NCBI RefSeq assembly: GCF_022458985.1
Contig: NC_061772.1
Span: 30,619,006-30,683,005 of the forward strand
Source: Mugil cephalus
Taxonomy: Eukaryota; Chordata; Actinopteri; Mugiliformes; Mugilidae
Direction: 5' to 3'
Length of the DNA: 64,000 bases
The number at the start of each line of letters is the position of its first letter. Positions within the stretch are counted from its first letter, which is position 1. Below are positions 23,771-35,280 of the stretch, in pieces. The position numbers were made by a program, and so were the translations under genes. The notes below the pieces were generated by a model. That model saw only the letters and a program-made list of their open reading frames with translations. It searched no databases and was not told the origin of the DNA.

Positions 23771-26160
23771 ATAAGTTTTGTTTTTTGAATAGTCACCAAA
23801 ATGGGTTACAATAAAGCTGGAAGCCACAATTCCATCATATCAATTCATCAAGTTGTTATCTTGAATGAAATTATCCTGATTCTGAGCTATGTTTGAGCTT
23901 AGTGGGGACAAATGGCTAAAACATCATCTTCTTTGTGTGATTATCTCCGGGATGATGTGTTCACGCTGTAAAGCTCTTCTCATGATTTGGGCTCCAATCT
24001 CAATCAGGTCTTCCATGAAAGGACACGTGATTCTTTCCCAAAAATCTGATTGGCCGATGGGTGGAGCCTTTCATCGGATTCAGATAAATCTTGAAAGTTA
24101 CCCTGACCTAAAGCAGGTTAGCTGTTCAAAGTTACCATGATAACGTAGCTCCATAAGAATGAATCCAGCTTTGTGATACTGGAAACCCAGGCTTAAAGTT
24201 ACCTCGCTAAGCCCGTAATCCTGCTTCGTGATACAGGCCTCTGGCATGGTACGAAAATTCACAGGAGCACTGGAGACAAAAAAAAAAAAAAAACATGGAG
24301 ACAGGATGATGTGGACAATAACAACGTGACAGAGAACAAAGAGAATGGCAGGGCTATCGATACACAAGAGGACTGAGGGACAACAAGACACAGGTGAAAC
24401 TAACGAGGGCAATCAAGCCAGGAGAAACCAATGAGCAATAAAGAGAAACACAAAGAGGCACAACAGACAGGAAACTAAGAAACTTAAAGCAAAATAAAAA
24501 CAGGAAACTCAACACATTCGGAAAAGACAAGGACACAGAACCATGACAGAACTAATCTAAGTTATCGTTTTTACAGCGTACAGCTGCTCTGCTGCTCCTA
24601 CTCCTGGCCTCACTCTTGAGTCTTTTCTAGTGTCCAGATTTGTGTTTGTAGATTTGCAGATGTGTGTGTGTGTGTGTTTTCAATATCAGAAAACATATCA
24701 TCATCCATTGTTCCTATTTCTAGTTGGGAAAGACACTAGAAATCAATGTCAGTTCATTTCATCTTTAAAATAAACTTGAAATAAGGATTTATTTATAAGG
24801 ATTTATTATGAACATTTTTTCTCATTCAAATTAGTCCAAACTAGAAACAATCCATTTTAGGGTTGATAGAAGAAGTCCCCTAGGGGAGGTTGTGAAGTAT
24901 TGCACTGTAGGATCTCGTTTAAAGCCTCTGAGGAATTGTTGTAGACCACGTCCGTCCATTTATCAACACAGCATGCGTCTTCTCGTGGTTACTTCCAGAT
25001 GTGTAACACTCAGTGTCATAAAGGTAAAATCATCTCAAATGTCTCCACAGTGATTACAATGATTTTTCCTTCCTTGGAGTCACAACAATGATTAAAGACA
25101 TCTTAAGGTAAATGTCCTTATATCTCCTAGACTAGTGGATAGAAGAGTAGAACTAACATTAAAGCTAAAGAAACGTTTTTTATTTTTTAGTTTCCTCATG
25201 GAGGATGTGATTATTTACAAAACATTAATTATTTTATACACCAATCCTCCCTAGAAGGTTGGAGTAATTTCTTTATCTTTCTTAGCAGCTACACTTAGCA
25301 TGTCAGAGAACTACAGTGTCTCTTAAGGGGATTTTCTACATTTCTGCATAAAAATTACTAAAAGTAGACAAAGAAAACCCAGTCAAGTCAAATAAAAGAG
25401 AAATATTAAACTTATAAATCCAGTATCAATGATTATAAATTGTTTTTAAAGGTGTCTGAAGGATTCTGGCCTATTGGTATGTTATTTAGTGTATGCAAAT
25501 GAAATACGGAAATGTGAATGTCTCTGCTCCATTTAGGGTGAGTAATGGGACAACGCCGAGTGTTAAATACACAAGTCATTGTGATGAGGTGTAAGTTTCT
25601 TCTGGTGTTCAGACAATGTCAAAATTAATTCACAAACTTCAGGTTGTCTCTAATGACTGTTTTCGAATTGACAAAATGACGAATTCTGATGAGAAAACCT
25701 AGGTGGTGCAGTAGGAGTTCATTCATTTCATGCTCCTTTGAGGCATGTAGAAACACTGCTATGTCTGTCTCCTGTAATTTTTAGGTGTTTGTTTGTTCCT
25801 TTAAATGGACCCAGAGTCTAATTAATAAAAGTCTAACTCATGTGTGTCAAACTAGAAGACTTTTAGCCTATTCCACAGAACAGAACCACTTCTGTTCTTC
25901 CAGAAGTTCCAAAGATGTCGATTTGTTCATCTGTTTATTGCTTAATATGTTTAAATGCTTGATATTTCCAAACTGAAGCATCAGCTCTGATAGTTTTAGT
26001 CACAGACGCACATCAACAATAATTACTGGATTGTTTTTGATCTCCCGTTGCAGCACAAATGTTCATCATCAGAACATATTTAACAGATTATTGGTTTAAA
26101 TGTGTGTTTGTGCAGCGGTGGAAATAAAAGGACAACAATTATGCCTAAGACAAAAATATA
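23771..26160. other. Intergenic DNA downstream of gene A
   Basis: Contains a repeat-like segment at about 24080-24245 ('cgtgatacaggcctctgg'), a poly-A run near 24278, a GT run near 24658-24680, and otherwise AT-rich sequence. No gene supported. Confidence 0.4.
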
Positions 26161-26165
26161 TCTCA

Positions 26166-26187
26166 TTTATTCAGATTCAGATTTATT
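26166..26187 (-). terminator. Polyadenylation signals of gene A
   Basis: Two AATAAA hexamers on the minus strand, at 26182-26187 and 26166-26171, about 260 nt past the gene A stop codon. They imply a 3' UTR of roughly 0.3 kb. Confidence 0.55.
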
Positions 26188-26444
26188 CAATCATAGCTGT
26201 TATACCTAATAACAAGAAGCACTTCCAATTCTTCATGTCTGAACCATCACCCAGCAGCTGCAGTACTAGCTGATCGTCCTTTTGGTTGTTGCACTTGCAG
26301 ATTTTAGCATTTAAAGAAAATCAGATCAAATTAATTTAAGTGCACACACACAAAAAACCCCACCCAAATCCAAAGCACAAAATAATCAAGGAAGGTTAAT
26401 GTAGTCAGAAGTTGTGTATGAATGTGTATTCTGCACTCTGCTGT

Positions 26445-29400
26445 CTAACTTTCAATCGTAGACAGAGGTTGGTATTTGACCTTTGACATCTTGGTCTTGT
26501 ACACCACCACTCCACACACCATGCCCACAGCCGCAAGCAAACATCCGGCCATGAACGCCAGGTTCAGGTTCAGGTTGACCACTGGAAAAAAACAGAGAAG
26601 TACAGAGTCAGTTCCCAGACCCAAAGTAGGGACGTGTGATACCACTACTTTAACTTTAGATCCGATACCAAGTGATACCAATATTCTAATATCCTTAACG
26701 ATACCGATACAATTATGACTTTTATGTGAATGTAATTATGAAAAATATATTTCATACCTCTGTATAACAGCACAATTAAAAACAATCTGAACAAATCACA
26801 TTTAAAAGGCTCAATATATAATTGTGGGACTTAATGAGTTCATCATAGTTGATCACATTTTGTCTGTTTTCAGGCGTGAAATCAACATGGCCGCCTATAA
26901 CCAATCACCAAATGGCATTTTTACAGAAAGATTCTTCTAAATATTATATGTACAGTTGAGTAAATTGAAATTGAAAGTTACTTATAAGTATAATTCCCCC
27001 TTGACTCTCACACAACTTTATATTAAATAACTAAGAAAGAGGAGGAAGAACAAACCTTGGAGCATATCATGTGATCTGGATTTAACACAGGTGTGATTTC
27101 TTGCATTTGTAATGGGTAACTTAGATGAAGGTGATTTCTCAGACCCAGATACAATTTGTTATTTTCCATATAAAATTTGATATGTTGCCCAAAACAGAAA
27201 TATCTCAACTTAGCAAAAGAACACAATCAAAACTAATTTTGAATAAGTTCATGTATTATTGTTTATATAATTAGAAGATGGTTCTTATTAACGGTTATTT
27301 AGTGACATTTTAGTAATATCTAGTCATTTTTATTTGTATAAGCGGTTGTTTCTATAATAAATATTTACGGATTTTGTAAAGACATGATCATAATGAACTT
27401 AAAAAACATTTAGCAGACAGAGTGATCTTCAGCTTAGAACTTGACTGAACTTTGACACCAAAGGTCTCATTCTACATTCTCTATCAGTCCCCATTTACAG
27501 CATATTAACATGATCTATGTGGATATCCCAGTGACGACCACTGGATTTATTTTCCTCTCTGAATTTACGGACTTCCATCATAGAGGTCTGTCTCATCTCC
27601 CTGTGCTCCTTTTCTCAAATTTTTTATTTTTTTAGAATTGATCACAGTTTCTGTGCCATCAAAGTTTTAAGTTTTAATATTGGACTTGGTATCGATATTT
27701 TGATGTAAAGATCGATTCTAAAAACGGAGAAAAAAAGGAGAAACCTCTGTCTGTTTTCCTTTTACCTTCGTGTCCGCTGCTTTCCACCGACCTCCTCAGG
27801 CGCAGAGGACCCTGGGAAACGAAGTGCTTTGTGCTCTCGATGGTGGCCTCTCTCTTTCTGCGGTTGTTGGCCTGCGTAGAACGGATGCATCCCTTCGAGC
27901 ACCTGGTGTTGGGGTTCCCTGCTTCACACATCATGAGCGAGCAGCTGATGTACACCTAAATGCAACCACACATACGTCAGTGGACGCCTGCTCTGTCAAC
28001 CTGAAACTCATCAGTCATGTTTGTTTTTAAAAATTGTGTTTGTTAGAAAACTTTGACTCATCTCAGTTCTCTCTACTCAGTTTTTAACCTGTGCGATACA
28101 TTTTTACCGTTGCTGCTGTTATCTGCCTTCACTGCTAAAATATATTTTTGCATTCTTTTTTACTCTCTTGTAGTAGTAGTAACTCTATTGTAGTAGTACC
28201 TCTTGCACTATTAAACCATAATTAAGAAACTTCTCACCTGATGCCAAATGATGGTCAGTCTCCTAAATAATTTCCTAAATAAACTGACTGGATAACTCTT
28301 GCTGCAGTTTGTCAGATAAGGAACCAATGAGTTGAATCTGTTCATCCTTGTATTTAGAGATATAAAACAGTCCCATCGTTCACCTGGTCATGCAGGCCGA
28401 TGAACTTGAAGGCCTCCAAGCTGAACCGAAACTGCGTCGGCTTGTCAGGGGAATGGATCTGAATGGTCGGGTCCACGTTGCACCTTGTCAGATAAAAGAG
28501 AAACATTTAATTTCTGCCAACACAAATGCAAATAATCTACAAATGGTGTTCTCGTATTCTCGTGCTCACCCATTTTCAATGATGGAGTAGGTATTTTGGT
28601 AGTTGGGGATGTCATATGGTGCGGCACTGCAGGACTCCACAAACATCACAGTGTTGTTGACTGAAGACGTGGCGTCGATCTCCATGTAGATCCGACTCCC
28701 GATGTAGTACTCCAGAGGGTAGGTGTTTTCGTCCTTCATGTGCAGGTATGTCTGGTCATCATAGAACTCGAACTGGTACGTGAACTTGCCGAAGCCCTTT
28801 TCCCACACGGTCACGTTCTTCCTGTGCGCCGTGAAGCCCGCCGTCACGTTGCCTGTTTTGGGGTACGAGCAGTAGAACTGCACTTCCAGCAGGTGGTGCC
28901 TGGTGATCAGATGGCTGCTGTTGTCGTATGTGGTGATTTCGTTTTTGAACATGAGGTTTGTCTCGTCCTCCTGCAAATGTAGAACGTCCACTATCAGTCC
29001 TCACGCTGTTAACCCTTGAACATGCTGCTGGGTGGTCTATGGAACAGAGCTCTGTACACGAGCTGTGTTTGAGTAAATGCTGCATGATGCAAAATGTCAT
29101 TTTCTTCTGATTTTAATGATAAAAGTCATTATAGGATTCAACCAACACATTATTTCAAAACAGGTGAATCCAGCAACTTGTTATTTTTTAACTCTGTGCC
29201 AACTTTGATTCCTCCAGAACAAAACCACTTAAAGAGATTCTGACTTTTATGATAGAAACTTCAGAGTCTTGACTTTAAAAAGAAACCAAGACCATGACTG
29301 AGTTCAAAATGTTCATCAACAGCATTGAATTTACTTTGACTATGTCATAAATACTAAATAGGATTATTTTTTTTATTTTATTTTTTTGCAAAAACGCTGG

Positions 29401-29721
29401 AAAGATGAGAGGTTGAGCAGTTGGTGTTTGCATGATGGAACAAATGACCCTGGTTACCTCGATCTGGGTGCCACAGGCATTGAGGGGGAAGGTACCGATG
29501 ATGTGAGTGCTGTTGGAACGTGTGCTCAGGTTACAGTCAACGTTGCTGGATTCGCTGAGGCGCAGATGATCCTCGTCAAGTCCAGAGAAGGTTGATTTGT
29601 CAACTATTACAGTCATGTTGAACTCGGTGCAGATCACATCGACTTTCACTGGAACCAGAGATTTATATTTAAAACAAAACATGAATTGTGCTAAAAATAA
29701 AGCATATATTACATATATTGT

Positions 29722-29795
<74 letters not shown>

Positions 29796-32700
29796 TATAG
29801 TGCATTCAAAATACTTCATACAAGAATTATATTTTTAAAATATTTACATTTTAACTGCACTACAAGTATGAATCATGGGAAGGCAGTTGTGTATTACAGG
29901 AAATAAGTTTAACAGGTTTTTTTGTTGAATTCCTGCCCTCTAGTGGTAGAAAATGATCTGATGCAGCTTTAAAGGAATAATCTTTGGGATTTAGTGCAAT
30001 CTAGTGTTGAAGCTGGAAAATAGACAGTGGACATGTTTTCTCCTGCTGTAAAGTTTAAGCACAGTGGTCTCACAAACAAACAAACAAAGTGGTCTGCAAT
30101 TTTTGACTCAACACTTTTTCAGATGATTATGCACACACAAAATCATAATTCTAAGTGTTAAATTATATTTCAGCTTAAAAGAAATCTTTTTGTTTTGTTT
30201 TCCTAAAACAAACCTCCAATATTTGGCACCTAAATTCAGCAGTTCATCACAGTAGAGAGGCCTTTACACTCACCATGCTCCTTGACAACGCTGACCACAA
30301 CACACCTCATCTCGGACTGATAGACTGTGGACCTGAAAAAGGATTGTTGAACATTTATTTAACATTTAAGAGAAGGATTTGCTTACGCTACTCTGTAATT
30401 TTTGTAACTGCATCCCACAAACTAGTCATTTTAAAGCTGCACACATACACGTTTGGCCACTAGAGGGCAGAAAGTCTCCAAAAGGTTGATATTTTCAATA
30501 GTAATACACAACTGCCCTGTGTCTGATTTAATAAAAATGTAAACATTCGATCTATAAAAAGTAAAGCATAGCAATGGTATAATTCAAATTCATTTAAATT
30601 GAAATCTGGCTTAGAGATTTATTTTCCATTTCAAACCAGGCTACAGTTGACTTCCAAACCGAATTAAACCGGTTCTGTCACAAACGGAAACCAAAGCTCA
30701 CCCTGATGTGGATTCAACAGCGAAGCAAATTGCGTAATGATCATTCAGGTCGTCTGCCACGGGTGTCCACCTAATGACAAACTCATCATGTGTGGTCTTG
30801 TGCTTGGTGATGTTTGTTGGCCCGCTCATTATGATATTTTGCAATCTGTATAAAAACAAAAACAAGGGAAACTTGCTCATTATTGCTGATTTTGTTTTAA
30901 ATTATGACGCTCTGACTGATCAAGCGTCGTCTCACTCACGTTGAGTAATAAGCTTGGGCTTTGATTCTGATCTCCAATTCTTTGTTGACCTCTGCTTCGA
31001 GCCGGGCTCCATTTCTGGGTGTCGGATCCAAAAACTTTGGCAAGTAGAGTCCTTCCTCACACGAGGGAACCGAGGGGTCCACTGGAGAGTAAAAGATGTG
31101 AAGTAAATATAGTACCTGCTGGATTTACTGCCTGGTAAACATCAGAGGTCTCCCAGTCTCATTGTAGATGAACTAAACTGTATGATGCCTTGTTAAGAAT
31201 ATGTGGAGGTACTTCTGAGTACAATAAAAATAATCTCACTCACCAAGAAAAGAGAATTGCAGTGGGAGTCTACTGAGAGGTGTCCCATAGTATGGAGGTG
31301 AAGTGGTTGTGTGCCAGTACCACCATGGCATAGAAGTTGCTGTGGTAGAGGTTGTTGTTGGTGCTGTTGTAGTGGTCGGCCATGGGGTAGTAGTTGTCCA
31401 CGGTGCTGTAGTGGTTGTAGTTGGTGCTGTAGTGGTTGTAGTTGGTGCTGTAGTGGTGGTATGTGGCCATGTAGTGGTTGTAGTTTGTGCTGCAGTGGTT
31501 GTAGTCGTCCATGGGTCCATTGTGGTTGTAGTCGGTGCTTCAGTGGTTGTGGTTGAGGTATGCCACCACCACCATGATGAGGGTGCAGTAGTGGTTGTAG
31601 TGGTTGTAGTCGTCCATGGGTCCATTGTGGTTGTAGTTGAGGCATGCCACCACCACCATGTTGAGGGTGCAGTAGTGGTTGTGGTCGGCCATGTGGTCGG
31701 CCATGAAGCTTGCCTCTTTCTCCTGGCGAGTGGTGGAAACCTTGTGGCACTGGTTCCATCTGTGTATTGCAGAGTGATGTGTTGTCGTGCAAAGTCCTCA
31801 ACCACCATCTCAAGTCCAAAAACTCTGTAGTCGGCACTTGTAGAGTTGTCATAGTGTAGTGTGCATGAGTTCTAAACATATATAAACACAGTTAGTTGTA
31901 CAGGTGAACAGTTAGTCAGCCACTGCATACTGTACACTCATGATGCATCATAAACGAGGAAACAAACTGTTCAACTAACCTCATCTAACTGGAAGCCTGA
32001 AGGCAGGTGGCATGAGCTGCACTCTAGATCGAAGATATTTCCATATCTGCATCGGACTCTGTCACCATCAGGGTCAAAGTCCATCAGCTTGTATGACCGT
32101 GGGCAGTTCCGAGGAACTCTGAAGAGACACAAATGGAACATATAATACAGATGAGATGACACCACAGTCTGACATTTTCAAAATTCATCAGATATCAATT
32201 TCTTGCACAAAGATTACCTCAGGAGGGGTAGAATGGCGGTGGCTGGTGATCTGTTTGGTTCTCCAGTGTCAGATCTTTTCCCCAAATCCACAAAAGTAGA
32301 CAAACGCCAATTGGCAACGTTGTTACGTGTTGATATCCAGCAACAGCTTCTTGCCCTGTGTTCAATGGAAACAAGTCCCATTAATCTTCACGTTTTATAA
32401 TTAAAAAACACATCAAACAGAGACGTTTGACATGAAGATGATTTTGAACAGCACCAACAATATTTATATCATGTAACTAAAGAAAAAGCCTGCCTCATTT
32501 GAAAAGGTTTGTCCGTGAAGAGGGTCCTCTTCTCAATGTATTCAGTTTCACACCACTGGCTGTTGTAGATTGGTGCATTAGTGCTACTGTCCAATACGGC
32601 ATTTTGTGTTGCGCGAAGGGAGCCACAGTTGCCGGAGTAACAACTCCAGTAGTGATAGTATTGACATCCATCAAATGTATCTTTGTTGCGGATGTGAACC

Positions 32701-33585
32701 TGTGAACAGGACAATTAAGGAAAATCTAAAACGGTATGCTGATATAATAAAAAAAAATAAATAAATAAAAGAACAAAAAAATGCCACTTCTTGGATTTTT
32801 GACTTACAACGAATGTCAAAGATTAAAATAAAGGTCTGGGACACATTTGACCTCATTCCTTTGGTAGTGTGAACACAATGGGTTCTGGTTCACATTAAAG
32901 ACCACCTACTCAACCCAAGACCAGATATCAGCGGCCGGCTGGGGGACGGTACATTTTTTTTCCAGGTCTAAGAAACAGAATTATTTTTCCAAACTCTGGA
33001 AGCACGGCAAGATTTTTTTGTTTTGCATTTTTATATATATATATTTATTTATTTTTTTTTTTGTTTAAGTTACTTAGAAATTGAATACATGAAGAGGCAA
33101 AATTTTAAAATCATATAAAATATCAGTTTGATTACTTAACCCGCCAGCGGGCTCAAAATAGTACTTATTTTTAAATTATTCATATTTACAAAGCATTTGT
33201 CCGATCCAAACCTGACAAGACCGGCATTATCGCCAGATTATGAAGTTTAGGGTACATTAATGTATCATAAGTGACGTCAGCAACATATTTAAATATCCAA
33301 ACAGGAAAATTTCATGAAATTTCCTCAAAATCGCTTTGAGTCAAACATAATAACATAACATAATTGAAAATTTGCCCTAGCTAATTTCTGTAAAAACAAA
33401 TAATTCTACGGTAATTCAACATTTAATTAATGTTGGGATTCATGAGAGAAATTAAATAAGTGTCTCACCCTCAATGATCCATCGGGGTTTCTTCCCTTGT
33501 AGGAGAAGGACACGGTTCCTCCGTAGTGATGAGATGCAGACGCCAGTGAGACCAGCGTAAGCAGGATGACCAGAGAAGATGCCAT
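26445..33585 (-). CDS. Gene A: ZP-module, Thr-rich type I membrane protein, 13 exons, 863 aa
   Basis: Exons (5' to 3', minus): 33585-33469, 32699-32494, 32355-32218, 32118-31980, 31871-31244, 31081-30940, 30845-30702, 30332-30274, 29648-29458, 28970-28570, 28483-28384, 27955-27766, 26581-26445 (stop TAG). All reading phases join. All introns are GT-AG except intron 2, which has a GC donor. Residues 1-17 are a signal peptide. A Cys-containing head (18-200, with VPRNCPRS and DFDPDGD) is followed by RRKR (250-253), a Thr/Trp-rich mucin segment (about 255-390), PLSRLPLQF, a segment with IRWTP...DHYAICF, and a ZP module (about 526-785; CGTQIE, CSYPK, VESC). RRKR (787-790) is a likely cleavage site, and a membrane helix (826-846) and a tail with YQPL follow. 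ZP modules polymerise into extracellular coats; that role and an O-glycosylated spacer are inferred. Exact family name unknown. Opposite-strand Val/Gly ORFs over exon 5 are shadows. Confidence 0.9.
26620..27735. repeat. MITE-like repeat in gene A intron 12
   Basis: The left edge has 'gtgataccactactttaact' with 'gatccgataccaagtgatac', and the right edge has 'ggacttggtatcgatatttt'. These are partly inverted 'gtatcgata'/'gataccga' motifs typical of a common fish non-autonomous transposon. Ends are not sharply defined. It accounts for most of the 1.2-kb intron. Confidence 0.4.
29725..29787. repeat. (AT)n microsatellite in gene A intron 8
   Basis: About 30 uninterrupted AT units. The apparent IYIYIY ORFs on both strands come from it and are not coding. 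Confidence 0.95.
31290..31740 (-). repeat. Thr/Trp-rich mucin-like repeat of gene A exon 5
   Basis: Encodes runs of Thr with Pro and Ala (TTTTAPTTTT type), interrupted twice by a WWWWH element inside a ~100-bp duplicated unit (31505-31600 and 31608-31690), and once by WWYWH. In genes B and C the equivalent exon lacks Trp. The DNA is a quasi-repeat of ACC/ACA codons. TGG runs are the reverse complement of CCA, so short inversions could have made the Trp blocks. Confidence 0.8.
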
Positions 33586-33645
33586 GGCTACCTAAACTCA
33601 CCTCTGTCTCCAGCGTCTCTGTCGCTCACGTCCACCTGCAGCATC

Positions 33646-33653
33646 CTTATATA
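33646..33653 (-). promoter_or_regulatory. TATA box of gene A
   Basis: TATATAAG, 61 bases upstream of the ATG, predicts a 5' UTR of about 30 nt. It is conserved with the left paralog (1131-1138). Confidence 0.65.
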
Positions 33654-34044
33654 CACACCTGGCTGCAGAGCAGGTGTCACCTGGAAAAGTTTTGTGGCAT
33701 GCATGCTATGTTTCAGAACAATGGGGCTGCAGCAAAACTGGTTTGACTAAACAAATACGATTAATACTGAACGTATAAATGTCTTAACAATGAAACCTAA
33801 TATTTCTCAGAGCTGGCAGCAGGTCGTGTGGTCGTGGCCTATGTCAGTAATTGAAACTTATTAAATCTCACTCACCGTGCTTACTTTTCCCACTTTAATC
33901 GTGTTAAAAAAACACTTTAAACTCACATTGTTGCACTGATGAGTGAATAAAGAAATAATATCATAAATAATTTCTTTTGTGTAACCCTCATTTCTTAGAA
34001 TTGAAAGTAGTTTGTAGTTTAATCATTACAGAATCAGCAGTAAC

Positions 34045-34830
34045 AGTTTAAATGGAAATAAACAGTTAATAAATAAGAAGCTTATTTATTCTCGTATGTT
34101 TGATTCTGCTAATTTGAGGCAACTACATCAGTCAAATGGTATTTGACTCACAAACAATTCCAAGAAATGTGTCTCTGCCTTCCTTTCGTTTCTCTTTCTC
34201 AAAGCAGGATTATGTGCATTCATGCAGTTGCCAGGAACTTAGTGCTGATTGGAACAGATGCAGCACATTGTTCTTTATATACAGTTTATAAAGGAAGTTT
34301 TACCGGACAGACCTGCTGCCTTCTGGCTTCATTTATGCTTCTTAAAGACAGATACGTTTTATTTAACCAATAAAATAAAAAATAAACTTGTTTATTTGCT
34401 GAGATAAATGCTGCTCCTGTTACAACAGCCCCAATTGGCTAACTAGGAAAAATAATCAAGAACGGTCAGATAAGACAAATCAGAAACCTGTGTGGTGCTG
34501 CTCTACCTGAGCCAAACAACTTGAGCTGTAAATAACCAAACAAGACAAAGGAGAGGAAAGGGGGTGTGTAGTCAGACATTTAGACAGGTCACCAAAGAAT
34601 AAACCTGGGGCAAAACAAACAAACAAAAAAATGAATTTGGCTCCTGCACAGTTTGTTTTCCCTTTTCTGTGGCCCTCACAGACAACAGCCTGAGAAGACA
34701 CAGGTCATGTGAACAACAAAAGAATCAGAAGCTCCTTTTATTGTCGTTGCATGTCGACATACAAAGAAATTACGATTCTTCTCTTCAACCACAAACTCTT
34801 ACACTCCCTGCTTCACCCGTGCACACACCC
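34045..34830. repeat. Segmental duplication, right copy, with broken exon-3 copy
   Basis: Collinear with 4766-5395. Inside it, 34198-34442 corresponds to exon 3 of the candidate small gene. The acceptor has changed (tttctag is now ttctcaaag), the stop region is altered (attggctaac instead of attgactaag), and about 165 unrelated bases are inserted (roughly 34236-34398). If the small gene is real, this is a dead fragment of it. Confidence 0.65.
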
Positions 34831-34839
34831 ACCCACTCA

Positions 34840-35280
34840 TCATTAATAGAACTGACGTTTAGCCTAACGTGACACTGATGTTTGCAGAGGGGAGTTCTGC
34901 TCAGTGATGTCTGTTAGATAGAAACTGTTCTCCAGTCTCTCCAGTGACATGAATTGTCTTCCAGAGGGCAGCAGAGTGAACAGGTGATGGGAAGGATGTC
35001 TCCTACAGTGTTACAAGCCCTGCTGCTGCATTGGACTGGTAAATGTCCTCCAGAGGTGGCAGTGGGACACCAGTGATGCTCTGGGACATTTTTTGGGGGG
35101 AGTTGTTTAGTCTGCTGCAGAACCGATTCCAGACCAGACAGTTGTCTGTGAAGGTTCTCGCTCATGCAGGTCATGGTAATCCAGAAAGGCATTGAATAAG
35201 GGCAAGTGACTGTAGATTTTCTTGAAGACGTTTCGCCACTCATCCAAGTAGCTTCTTCAGTTCCAGAACTGGTTTTAGAC
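34840..35280. repeat. Composite of repeat fragments, including a Penelope-like tail
   Basis: The stretch 34880-35110 ('gtctgttagatagaaactgt', 'cagagggcagcagagtgaac') looks like a terminal part of a common fish transposon whose other part begins at 34735 ('attgtcgttgcatgtcgaca'). At 35215-35275 is the Penelope-like 3' tail ('cttgaagacgtttcgcc', 'gtagcttcttcagttcc'), as at 23320-23370. Confidence 0.45.

Noticed and set aside
29275..29805. 176-aa ORF starting with an Ile-Tyr run
   Set aside because: The start is an (AT)n microsatellite in intron 8. Only the part 29458-29648 is real coding sequence (gene A exon 9).
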